Below, one piece after another: positions 1 through 5,866 of a DNA stretch of 5,866 nt. A program made the position numbers and the translations under genes. Below the pieces are notes generated by a model. The model saw only the letters and a list, made by a program, of their open reading frames with translations, was not told where the DNA came from and ran no database searches. Position 1 is the first letter of the stretch; each line of letters starts with the position of its first letter. The stretch covers positions 1-5,866 of the forward strand of contig DGVM01000064.1 in assembly GCA_002395925.1 (NCBI GenBank), in the 5' to 3' direction. This stretch comes from Bacteroidales bacterium UBA4284. Its GTDB lineage: Bacteria; Bacteroidota; Bacteroidia; Bacteroidales; UBA932.

Positions 1-243
1 ATCGGCCCCGGCTACATCGCCACCCCGCAGACGGCTCCGCTCCGTGAGCGCCAGCCGGACGGCTCCCGCCATCCCTTCGACAGCTTCATCTGCGCCAAGA
101 CGCCGGCAGGACGCTGGCTCGAGCCCGATGAACTCGCCGGCCCTGCGGTATTCCTTGCCTCCAAGGCTTCCGACGCCGTCAACGGCCACATCCTCTACGT
201 GGACGGCGGTATCCTGGCTTACATCGGAAAACAGCCCAAATAG
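1..243 (+). CDS. kduD: KduD-type short-chain dehydrogenase, C-terminal 80 residues (5' end outside window)
   Basis: Reading frame 1 is open from the window edge to TAG at 241-243 and encodes 80 residues. It starts within the PG-Y-I-A-T-P segment that follows the catalytic Tyr-x3-Lys in classical SDR enzymes, so the catalytic residues lie upstream, outside the window. It ends with the SDR C-terminal signature N-G-H-x-L-Y-V-D-G-G followed by ILAYIGKQPK. From memory of the family, this ending and the internal RHPFDSFI...AKTPAGRW stretch match Bacteroides proteins annotated as KduD / gluconate 5-dehydrogenase. KduD is a cytoplasmic NAD(H)-dependent enzyme that reduces 3-deoxy-D-glycero-2,5-hexodiulosonate (DKII) to 2-keto-3-deoxygluconate, the step after KduI. 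The presence of kduI two genes downstream supports KduD over gluconate 5-dehydrogenase, although the two are hard to separate by sequence. The next gene starts 49 bp later on the same strand with no terminator-like hairpin between them, so co-transcription is likely. Confidence 0.88.
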   Translation: MGPGYIATPQTAPLRERQPDGSRHPFDSFICAKTPAGRWLEPDELAGPAVFLASKASDAVNGHILYVDGGILAYIGKQPK

Positions 244-292
244 TCTGCCTTTCAGTTTACGTACGGCCCGCGGCTGATTCGTATCAATAAGT

Positions 293-1687
293 ATGGAACA
301 AGTATTCAGTTATATAATAGGCCTGGGAGCGGCGGTGATGATGCCGATCCTTTTCACCATCCTCGGCGTCTGCATCGGAATCAAGTTCGGAAAAGCCCTC
401 AAGAGCGGCCTGCTGGTGGGCGTAGGATTCGTAGGCCTGAGCGTGGTGACGGCGCTGCTGACTTCCAGCATGGGTGCGCCCCTCAAGACCATGACCGAGA
501 TTTACGACCTTCACCTCGGCATCTTCGACATGGGCTGGCCGGCGGCCGCCTCGGTAGCTTACAATACCACTGTCGGGGCGTTCATCATCCCCGTATGCCT
601 CGGAATCAACATCCTGCTGCTGCTCGTCAAGGCTACCAACACCATCAACATCGATCTCTGGAACTACTGGCACTATGCCTTCATAGGCGCGGTCGTGTTT
701 TATGCCACCGACAGCATCTGGTACGGTTTCTTCGCAGCCATCATCTGTTTCGTCATCACCCTGGTGATGGCCGACCTTACCACACGCAAGTTCCAGCAGT
801 ATTATAAGGACCTCGACGGCATCAGCATCCCGCAGCCCTTCTGCCAGAGTTTCGTTCCGTTCGCCGAAGGACTCAACTGGTGCATGGACCGCATCCCCGG
901 CATGAAGAAGCTCGACATCGACGCAGAGGGCATGAAAAAGAAATTCGGCATCCTCGGCGAGCCCCTTTTCCTGGGAGTTATAGTTGGAATAATCATCGGG
1001 TGCCTCAGCTGCAGCAGCTGGAACGAGCTGGTCGCAGGCATACCCATGATTCTCGGACTCGGTATCAAAATGGGCGCCGTCATGGAGCTCATACCCCGTA
1101 TCACCAGCCTGTTCATAGAGGGTCTCAAGCCTATAGCGGAAGCTACCAAAGAGCTGGTGTCCAAGAAGTTCAAGAATTCTGCCGGAATCAATATCGGCAT
1201 GAGTCCCGCACTTGTCATAGGCCACCCGACCACGCTGGTCGTCTCCCTGCTTCTCATCCCTGTGACCATCCTGCTGTCGGTAGTGCTTCCCGGCAACCAG
1301 TTCCTGCCCCTGGCTTCGCTGGCAGGCATGTTCTACGTGTTCCCGGCGGTCCTTCCGGTAACCAAGGGCAACGTGGTCAAGACTTTCATCATAGGACTTG
1401 TGGCTCTGACCGTCGGCCTGTATTTCGTAACCGACCTGGCTCCCTGGTTCACCCAGGCGGCTCAGGATGTTTACGCACGTACCGTAGATGCCGCCGTAGC
1501 CATTCCCGACGGATTCCAGGGAGGCAGCCTCGATTTCGCGTCGAGCATCTTCTCCTGGGTGATTTTCCATCTGGTACACGATTTCAAGATAGTCGGCAGC
1601 ATAATCCTTGTAGCCATAACTACGGTAATGGCGTTTTTCAACCGCCGCCGCATCATCAAGGCAAGCCTTGCAAATCAGAATATATGA
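293..1687 (+). CDS. Orphan PTS EIIC-like permease, galactitol (GatC) family
   Basis: The 464-residue protein is strongly hydrophobic, with about ten or more membrane segments (for example near residues 5-30, 40-58, 92-115, 127-160, 224-242, 305-332, 336-355, 362-381 and 417-448). It appears collinear with E. coli GatC as I recall that sequence: GFVGL near 45, D-x-G-W-P at 79-83, D-x-W-N-x-W-H at 121-127, K-F-G-x-x-G-E-P ending at 224, a G-H at 310-311, P-G-N-Q-x-L-P at 333-339 and K-G-N at 358-360. In a PTS the EIIC forms the sugar channel and EIIA/EIIB phosphorylate the cargo. No EIIA, EIIB, EI or HPr gene is visible here, and the protein has no fused EIIB domain. It probably works as a non-phosphorylating permease. 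Its position between kduD and kduI suggests a ketouronate substrate (inference). The ATG at 293 follows an A-rich stretch (AATAAGT), typical of Bacteroidota starts. Its stop overlaps the kduI start in ATGA. Galactitol itself is an unlikely substrate. Confidence 0.9.
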   Translation: MEQVFSYIIGLGAAVMMPILFTILGVCIGIKFGKALKSGLLVGVGFVGLSVVTALLTSSMGAPLKTMTEIYDLHLGIFDMGWPAAASVAYNTTVGAFIIPVCLGINILLLLVKATNTINIDLWNYWHYAFIGAVVFYATDSIWYGFFAAIICFVITLVMADLTTRKFQQYYKDLDGISIPQPFCQSFVPFAEGLNWCMDRIPGMKKLDIDAEGMKKKFGILGEPLFLGVIVGIIIGCLSCSSWNELVAGIPMILGLGIKMGAVMELIPRITSLFIEGLKPIAEATKELVSKKFKNSAGINIGMSPALVIGHPTTLVVSLLLIPVTILLSVVLPGNQFLPLASLAGMFYVFPAVLPVTKGNVVKTFIIGLVALTVGLYFVTDLAPWFTQAAQDVYARTVDAAVAIPDGFQGGSLDFASSIFSWVIFHLVHDFKIVGSIILVAITTVMAFFNRRRIIKASLANQNI

Positions 1688-2610
1688 ATATGAAAAAGAT
1701 ATTAATTTTAACCGCAGCACTTTGCTGCTCCATCGCAATGAGCGCACAAACCAATTATGTAATTCAGACCGCGTGCCATCCGGAAGACGTAAAGCATTAT
1801 GACACAGAGACACTTCGTTCCCGTTTCATGATGCCGAAGGTCATGGTAGCAGACCAGATCAACCTGACCTATTCACTCTACGACCGCTTCATTTTCGGAG
1901 GCGCCATGCCGGTTTCCCACAGCCTCAAGCTGGAAACCATTGACCCCCTCAAGGCTCCCTATTTCCTTTATAGCCGCGAACTCGGCGTTATCAACATAGG
2001 CGGCGAGGGCATCGTGAAGGTTGGCGGAGTGGGCTACACCCTCAAGTTCAAGGATGCCATCTATATAGGCCGCGGAAACGAGAACGTCGAGTTCATAAGC
2101 AAGGACCCTGCGAATCCCGCCAAGTTCTACCTCAATTCCGCAACCGCACACAAGGCATACAAGACCCAGCTAATAACCATCGAAGGCCGCAAGGGCTCGC
2201 TCAAGGCCAATTCTTTCGCCGCCGGAAAGATGGAAGACAGCAACGACCGCGTCATAAATCAGCTCATTGTCAACAATGTACTCGAAGAAGGCCCCTGCCA
2301 GCTCCAGATGGGTCTCACCGAGCTCAAACCCGGAAGCGTGTGGAACACCATGCCTGCACACACCCATGCGCGCCGCATCGAGGCTTACTTCTATTTCAAC
2401 GTAGCTCCCGGCAACATGATCTGCCATCTTATGGGTGAACCCCAGCAGGAAAGAGTGGTGTGGCTCGCCAATGAGCAGGCCGTCATGAGCCCCGAGTGGA
2501 GCATCCATGCAGCCGCCGGAACCTCCAACTACATGTTCATCTGGGGCATGGCCGGAGAGAATCTCGACTATGGCGACATGGACAAGATTCCTTACACCGA
2601 GATGCGCTGA
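1684..2610 (+). CDS. kduI: 5-keto-4-deoxyuronate isomerase with signal peptide (KduI, EC 5.3.1.17)
   Basis: This encodes 308 residues (E. coli KduI has 278). The zinc site is intact: H226-x-H228-x4-E233 in the [18 protein letters not shown] block, and H275 in SPEWSIH. Other family blocks are [10 protein letters not shown] (98-107), NPAKFY (144-149), QMGLTEL (208-214), NEQAV-SPEW (263-272) and the terminal F-I-W-G-M-x-G-E-N (285-293). KduI is a cupin-fold metalloenzyme converting DKI to DKII downstream of pectin or uronate lyases. The extra N-terminal length is a classic Sec signal peptide: M-K-K, hydrophobic [13 protein letters not shown], then M-S-A-Q with cleavage near residue 21. There is no lipobox. 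Family homology begins right after it, at TNYVIQ, so the signal looks like an addition to a complete enzyme. The start at 1684 overlaps the EIIC stop (ATGA), implying translational coupling; 1690 (MKK...) is nearly equivalent. An ATG at 1738 (MSAQ...) would give a cytoplasmic 290-residue form. I prefer the long form because a chance in-frame signal peptide is improbable. Confidence 0.93.
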   Translation: MNMKKILILTAALCCSIAMSAQTNYVIQTACHPEDVKHYDTETLRSRFMMPKVMVADQINLTYSLYDRFIFGGAMPVSHSLKLETIDPLKAPYFLYSRELGVINIGGEGIVKVGGVGYTLKFKDAIYIGRGNENVEFISKDPANPAKFYLNSATAHKAYKTQLITIEGRKGSLKANSFAAGKMEDSNDRVINQLIVNNVLEEGPCQLQMGLTELKPGSVWNTMPAHTHARRIEAYFYFNVAPGNMICHLMGEPQQERVVWLANEQAVMSPEWSIHAAAGTSNYMFIWGMAGENLDYGDMDKIPYTEMR

Positions 2611-2619
2611 TTTCTCTGA

Positions 2620-3894
2620 ATGAAACGATTTATATTTGTTCTTGTTGCAGGATTGCTGTCCCTCCCGCTTTGCCGGGCGCAGGCAGAATCCTGCAACATT
2701 GATTCTCTGCTGTACGCAAACCCCTCGCTCACTTTCGGAGTGCATTGCATGTACCCCGAGAACACAGGCCGTCCCACGCCTCCTCCATGTGGCTATAAAC
2801 CATACTATATCAGCCATATAGGCCGTCACGGGGCACGCTATCCGCTGGGCGACACGGTATATTCCGACCTGCTCGGGGTGTTTACCGACGCCCGGGCCCG
2901 CGGGCTGCTTACCGAGTGCGGAAAAGACTTCCTGGAAGTTTATTCGGAGCTTTATCCCAAGGTTGCACACCGCGAGGGAGAGCTCACTTTCAAGGGCCAG
3001 GCCCAGCATAGGAGCATAGCCCGGCAGATGTACAGGGACTATCCCGCCGTTTTCCGTGGAAAGACCCGTGCCGCAGCCGTATCGACCCAGATCCACCGGG
3101 TCCTCGTGAGCATGTTCTCGTTTCTCGACGAAGCCTCCAGGCTCGACCGCGACCTCGTATGGACGGCCGATTACGGCCGGGTGTATCTTCCGTACCTGCT
3201 GCCACTTCACAACGAAAGCCCGTCCTGGACCCCCTCCGAGGCCATGCCTGACTCCGTCGAAGCGGCCGTCCAGGCATATTATGACGAATTCGCCGACCCG
3301 CAGGTGATGCTCCGGAAATGGTTTACCGACCCTTCCGCCCTCAAGATGGAACCCTGGAAGCTGCTGTATTCCATGCACACGGTTTTCAGCACCTTCGACA
3401 ATATCGACGTCACAGTGCCGCAGGAACTTAGGACAATGTTTACGCCCAGTGAGAGCGCCGCTGTGTACGAAAGGAACAATTTCCGCTGGTACCTCGAACT
3501 GGGCCGCGCACCTTGGGTCAGCAACAAGGTTGTGGACGACATGGCGGCTACGGTCAAGGACTTCATAGACAAGGCCTCCGAGGACCGGCGCGACGGAATT
3601 GCCCTGCGCCTTCGTTTCACCCACGACAGCGCCATGCTCCCGCTTTTGTCTTACATGGACGTCAACGGAATGGGAGCGGTGGTCTCCGACCCGCGTGAAG
3701 TCAAGGACCGCTGGCGCTCCTTCCAGGTGCCTATGGCAGGCAACCTTCAGCTTATATTCTTCCGCCGCAGCAAGAATGACCCCGAAATACTCATACAGGT
3801 CCTGCTCAACGGCTCCGAGGCCACATTGCCTTTCCCGCAGGCGCGCCCCGGCTTCTACCGTTGGAGCGACTTTGTCGCATATTACCGCAAATAA
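2620..3894 (+). CDS. Secreted histidine-type phosphatase (histidine acid phosphatase, branch 2)
   Basis: This encodes 424 residues. The N-terminus is a Sec signal peptide (M-K-R, then FIFVLVAGLLSLPLC, R-A-Q-A with cleavage around residues 20-22), so the enzyme should be periplasmic or exported. The catalytic signature R69-H70-G71-A-R73-Y-P75 supplies the phosphohistidine nucleophile. S155-T-x3-R160 matches the later conserved arginine block of the clan, and H335-D336 in RLRFTHDSAMLPLL is the C-terminal proton-donor motif. The HD form resembles acid phosphatases and AppA-type phytases more than the HAE form of MINPP inositol-phosphate phosphatases. The substrate cannot be read from the sequence: phytate, sugar phosphates or other phosphomonoesters are all possible. 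The start is 9 bp after the kduI stop and the stop abuts the next start, so it belongs to the same operon. Its role in a pectin locus is unclear; phosphate scavenging or trimming of phosphorylated glycans is a guess. Confidence 0.88.
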   Translation: MKRFIFVLVAGLLSLPLCRAQAESCNIDSLLYANPSLTFGVHCMYPENTGRPTPPPCGYKPYYISHIGRHGARYPLGDTVYSDLLGVFTDARARGLLTECGKDFLEVYSELYPKVAHREGELTFKGQAQHRSIARQMYRDYPAVFRGKTRAAAVSTQIHRVLVSMFSFLDEASRLDRDLVWTADYGRVYLPYLLPLHNESPSWTPSEAMPDSVEAAVQAYYDEFADPQVMLRKWFTDPSALKMEPWKLLYSMHTVFSTFDNIDVTVPQELRTMFTPSESAAVYERNNFRWYLELGRAPWVSNKVVDDMAATVKDFIDKASEDRRDGIALRLRFTHDSAMLPLLSYMDVNGMGAVVSDPREVKDRWRSFQVPMAGNLQLIFFRRSKNDPEILIQVLLNGSEATLPFPQARPGFYRWSDFVAYYRK

Positions 3895-5631
3895 ATGAAG
3901 AAACACTTATTTACTGTAACCCTGGCTTTCGCCGCAGCCCTCTGTGCAATCGTATCATGCAATCCGAAGGATGACGAACCGTCCGTGCCGACAGAGAAAA
4001 CACCGTCCGTCCCCAGAAACCTCACCCTCACGGAGGCTGGCGAGACAAGTCTGAGCTTCAGCTGGGATGCGGCCGATGGCGCCGAAAGCTATGCCTGGCG
4101 CCTTACTAAAGACCATACCGTAGTGACGGAAGGCAAGACCGCGGCAACCAGCCAGACGGTTGACGGATTGCAGAAGGGTACGGCCTACAGTTTCGCCGTC
4201 CGTTCAATAGCCGGCGACAAGACTTCGGCGTGGAGCAACGCCCTCGATGCCGTAACCCCGGACTACACCAAACCGGAAGGCAAAGTCCAGAGGGTGGACG
4301 ATCCCCTTGTGCTCGAACTGGGCGGCACCCCCGTGCTTGGCAAGTCCGGCAAGATAGTCATCTACCGGAAGGACGGCGAAGAGGTGGACCGTATCGACCT
4401 TGCAGACCTGCAGTATGTCACAACCCGCGACGACGGATTCACCGTACCCTCCACGCAAATCACGAACGATACCCGTTTCAATACTTTCATGGATGCGCTG
4501 CCCTGCACAGGCAGATGGCGCGCAGTGCATTACACGCCCCTGAAGATTCAGGGTAACAAACTGATTATCAGGCCGCATACCGGAGTCCTTGAATTTGGCA
4601 CCGAGTACTATGTCACAATCGACGCCGGCGTGCTCCAGGGGCACGAAGGGGTATCAGAAGGCCTGTGGCCCTTTGCCACAAGTCAGGCCCCGGAATCGCA
4701 CACATCCATCAGCGTAGGCCCCGTCGGAGACTTTTGCACCATACAGCGCGCACTCGACTTCGCCGACAAGGGAGGAGCGGAAATCACGATAGCAAACGGC
4801 ACTTACCACGAGCTTCTCTATGCCCGCGACAAGTCGAACATAAGCCTCAAGGGAGAGTCCCGCAGCGGCGTTGTCATCTCCTATCCCAACTGCGAACTGT
4901 ATGTCAACGGCTCCGGCGGCAACCTGTCGGGCAGGCCCCGGGCAGGGAGTTCCGTAGGCAAGAACGGAGGGCGCAGCGTCTTTCTGGTCGAAAACTGCGA
5001 TAATCTTGTACTTCAGGACCTTAGCATAGAGAACAGCTTCGGGCAGAGACAGGGGCAGGCCGAGACCATCTACTTTAACTCCGGCAGCAACAGCCATCGC
5101 CTCACAGTAGAAAACTGCTCGCTGCTGTCGTATCAGGACACCTTCCTGTGCAAGGGCGTGGTGTGGGTGCACAACTCGCTGATAGCCGGCGCAGTGGATT
5201 ATATCTGGGGCTCTCCCTCGGCGTGCCTTTTCGAGGATTGCGAGATACGTTCCAGGGCCAACGGTTACATCATTCAGGCCCGTGTGCCAGGGGCGGCGCA
5301 GACAGGATTCGTTTTCCTCAACTGCTCCCTGACCGCTGAAGAGGGGGTCGCAAACGGCTCGATGTATCTGGCCCGTTCTGCCGGCCAGGCCGATGGCTGG
5401 GACAATGTCGTCTTCGTAAACTGCAAGATGTCACCGGTAATCAACCAGGCCGGATGGTACGGCACCCCTGCTCCCAACCCTTCGGCTCCTACAGCCAGCG
5501 CAGGCTGGCGCGAATTCGGCAGCACCGACCTTGGCGGCAAAGCCCTTACCGGGCACAATTCCTACGGCAAGGTACTCACTGCCGAAGAGGCTGCGGCCTA
5601 CAGTTCCCGTCAGGCCGTACTCGGCTTTTAG
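3895..5631 (+). CDS. Pectin methylesterase lipoprotein (FnIII + Ig-like linker + CE8)
   Basis: This encodes 578 residues. A lipoprotein signal ends at I-V-S-C22. The next residues, N-P-K-D-D-E, resemble the Bacteroidota lipoprotein export signal, pointing to surface display. Residues about 38-121 form a fibronectin type III domain (P-R-N-L-T, L-S-F-S-W-D, Y-x-W-R-L, G-L-Q-K-G-T-A-Y-S-F-A-V). Residues about 127-265 look like a Big_5/SbsA-type Ig-like domain (NKLIIRPHTGVLEFGTEYYVTID). From about 272 (ISVGPVGDFCTIQRALDFA) to the end is a right-handed beta-helix CE8 domain. The catalytic set is present: Q388 (G-Q-A-E), Q414-D415-T, nucleophile D435 in G-A-V-D-Y-I-W-G, and R494. CE8 enzymes hydrolyse galacturonate methyl esters, releasing methanol and exposing pectate for lyases. 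The canonical L-G-R-P-W is L-A-R-S-A here, so the substrate-binding Trp is missing at that place. The ATG follows the phosphatase TAA with no gap. A role on methylated oligogalacturonides, like outer-membrane PemB, is possible. Confidence 0.92.
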   Translation: MKKHLFTVTLAFAAALCAIVSCNPKDDEPSVPTEKTPSVPRNLTLTEAGETSLSFSWDAADGAESYAWRLTKDHTVVTEGKTAATSQTVDGLQKGTAYSFAVRSIAGDKTSAWSNALDAVTPDYTKPEGKVQRVDDPLVLELGGTPVLGKSGKIVIYRKDGEEVDRIDLADLQYVTTRDDGFTVPSTQITNDTRFNTFMDALPCTGRWRAVHYTPLKIQGNKLIIRPHTGVLEFGTEYYVTIDAGVLQGHEGVSEGLWPFATSQAPESHTSISVGPVGDFCTIQRALDFADKGGAEITIANGTYHELLYARDKSNISLKGESRSGVVISYPNCELYVNGSGGNLSGRPRAGSSVGKNGGRSVFLVENCDNLVLQDLSIENSFGQRQGQAETIYFNSGSNSHRLTVENCSLLSYQDTFLCKGVVWVHNSLIAGAVDYIWGSPSACLFEDCEIRSRANGYIIQARVPGAAQTGFVFLNCSLTAEEGVANGSMYLARSAGQADGWDNVVFVNCKMSPVINQAGWYGTPAPNPSAPTASAGWREFGSTDLGGKALTGHNSYGKVLTAEEAAAYSSRQAVLGF

Positions 5632-5647
5632 CAAACATTTCAGACAT

Positions 5648-5760
5648 ATTGCTACGGTTTGCAGACCGTCTGCGCCCACGCAGCCGTGAGTGGGAGGGGC
5701 CCGTCGCATGCGACGGGAGGGATAGGCCGCTTGCGGCCGTAGTCTGCAAACCGTAGCAAT
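5648..5760. repeat. 113-nt element with perfect 19-bp terminal inverted repeats and nested hairpins
   Basis: The left arm ATTGCTACGGTTTGCAGAC (5648-5666) is the exact reverse complement of the right arm at 5742-5760. Between them are three smaller inverted repeats: CTGCG/CGCAG with a 4-nt loop (5670-5683), an 18-bp perfect palindrome (5700-5717) and GGCCGC/GCGGCC (5725-5738). As RNA or single-stranded DNA this would fold into a long stem closing a junction with three arms. GGGAGGG occurs at 5692-5698 and again at 5715-5721. The element fills most of the space between the stop codons of two converging genes. Neither side has a T-run, so it is not a standard intrinsic terminator, although it may still stop or protect both transcripts. 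It resembles REP/BIME-like or MITE-like dispersed intergenic elements. Copy number cannot be judged from this window. Confidence 0.85.
5700..5717. repeat. 18-bp perfect palindrome inside the larger element
   Basis: CCCGTCGCATGCGACGGG reads identically on both strands. With a loop of four or six bases it makes a GC-rich hairpin of six or seven base pairs, forming the middle arm of the nested structure. Such a perfect even palindrome could also be a dimeric protein-binding site, but its place between converging gene ends does not suggest an operator. Confidence 0.8.
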
Positions 5761-5772
5761 TTGCGTGTTCGT

Positions 5773-5866
5773 CTATGCCTCTACGGGCTTGTACTTGGGT
5801 ACCAGGCTCTTCATGATGATCCATGCGATGAGGTAAGCCAGACCGCAGAAGCAGAACATGATGAAG
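5773..5866 (-). CDS. Membrane transporter, C-terminal 30 residues (probably MFS; 5' end outside window)
   Basis: Reading the - strand from the right edge, a frame is open from 5865 to TAG at 5775-5773 and encodes 30 residues. It begins in a hydrophobic helix (FIMFCFCGLAYLIAWIIMKSL) and ends with the short basic tail V-P-K-Y-K-P-V-E-A. This layout, a last transmembrane helix followed by a short tail with L-V-P-K-x-K-P, is what I recall from Bacteroidota MFS transporters, including hexuronate-type (ExuT-like) and related sugar-acid carriers. With only 30 residues the family is probable and the substrate is a guess from the pectin context. The gene is convergent with the pectin operon, its stop lying 141 bp from the pectinesterase stop, so it has its own promoter outside the window. 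Confidence 0.7.
   Translation of the reverse strand, partial: FIMFCFCGLAYLIAWIIMKSLVPKYKPVEA

Noticed and set aside
244..292. Possible promoter or terminator between kduD and the EIIC gene
   Set aside because: The 49 bp show no hairpin with a T-run and no convincing Bacteroidota -7 (TAnnTTTG) and -33 (TTG) pair, so nothing regulatory can be supported.
880..1683. Possible long N-terminal extension of KduI reaching back into the EIIC gene
   Set aside because: The in-frame codons upstream of 1684 overlap the EIIC coding region and translate to Arg/His/Pro-rich out-of-frame sequence. The signal peptide start at 1684 (or 1690) fits the family.
1681..1712. AT-rich patch at the EIIC/kduI junction as an internal promoter
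   Set aside because: I found no TAnnTTTG box with a TTG at the right distance. A locally AT-rich gene start is common in GC-rich genes and helps translation initiation.
284..1813. 509-codon open frame on the - strand opposite the EIIC gene
   Set aside because: It is antisense to a clear EIIC-family protein, its translation has no recognisable domain and is rich in charged, low-complexity residues, as expected for a shadow of GC-rich coding sequence.
2170..3906. 578-codon open frame on the - strand opposite kduI and the phosphatase gene
   Set aside because: It spans two well-supported + strand genes and their junction, and shows no recognisable motif or signal sequence. It is explained by codon bias of the genes on the other strand.
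5648..5760. Standard rho-independent terminator
   Set aside because: The inverted repeat is long and branched, and neither flank has the T-tract expected just after the stem on either strand. Listed as a repeat element instead.

Overview
The window looks like a GC-rich member of the Bacteroidota, probably Bacteroidales. The reasons are lipoprotein and Sec signals of the Bacteroidota type (Cys followed by an acidic KDDE stretch; an MKK...SAQ signal peptide), the lack of clear Shine-Dalgarno sequences before tightly packed starts, and proteins that resemble Bacteroides-type KduD and KduI. This placement comes from reading motifs, not from a database search.

Layout. Five genes lie head to tail on the + strand with gaps of 49, -4, 9 and 0 bp, so they are almost certainly one transcription unit. 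(1) The 3' end of kduD, a 2-dehydro-3-deoxy-D-gluconate / gluconate 5-dehydrogenase-type short-chain dehydrogenase (1-243). (2) An integral membrane protein of the galactitol-PTS EIIC (GatC) family, with no EIIA or EIIB beside it (293-1687). (3) kduI, 5-keto-4-deoxyuronate isomerase, carrying an N-terminal signal peptide (1684-2610). (4) A secreted histidine-type (branch 2) phosphatase (2620-3894). (5) A lipoprotein with an FnIII domain, an Ig-like linker domain and a C-terminal pectin methylesterase (CE8) domain (3895-5631). A convergent gene on the - strand enters from the right edge (stop at 5773) and shows the C-terminus of a membrane transporter, most likely MFS. The 141 bp between the converging genes hold a 113-nt element bounded by perfect 19-bp inverted repeats, with three smaller hairpins nested inside.

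How the genes may work together. This is part of a pectin / polygalacturonate utilisation locus. The CE8 lipoprotein, probably at the cell surface, would remove methyl esters. Lyases and hydrolases encoded outside the window would release unsaturated galacturonate, which opens to 5-keto-4-deoxyuronate (DKI). KduI converts DKI to DKII, and KduD reduces DKII to 2-keto-3-deoxygluconate. The unusual part is location: KduI is normally cytoplasmic, but here it has a convincing Sec signal peptide and its gene overlaps that of an orphan EIIC-type permease. A coherent reading is that isomerisation happens in the periplasm and the EIIC-like protein imports DKII (or a related ketouronate) without phosphorylation, for cytoplasmic KduD. 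The role of the secreted phosphatase is unknown.

No tRNA, rRNA, CRISPR array, insertion sequence or transposase gene is visible.
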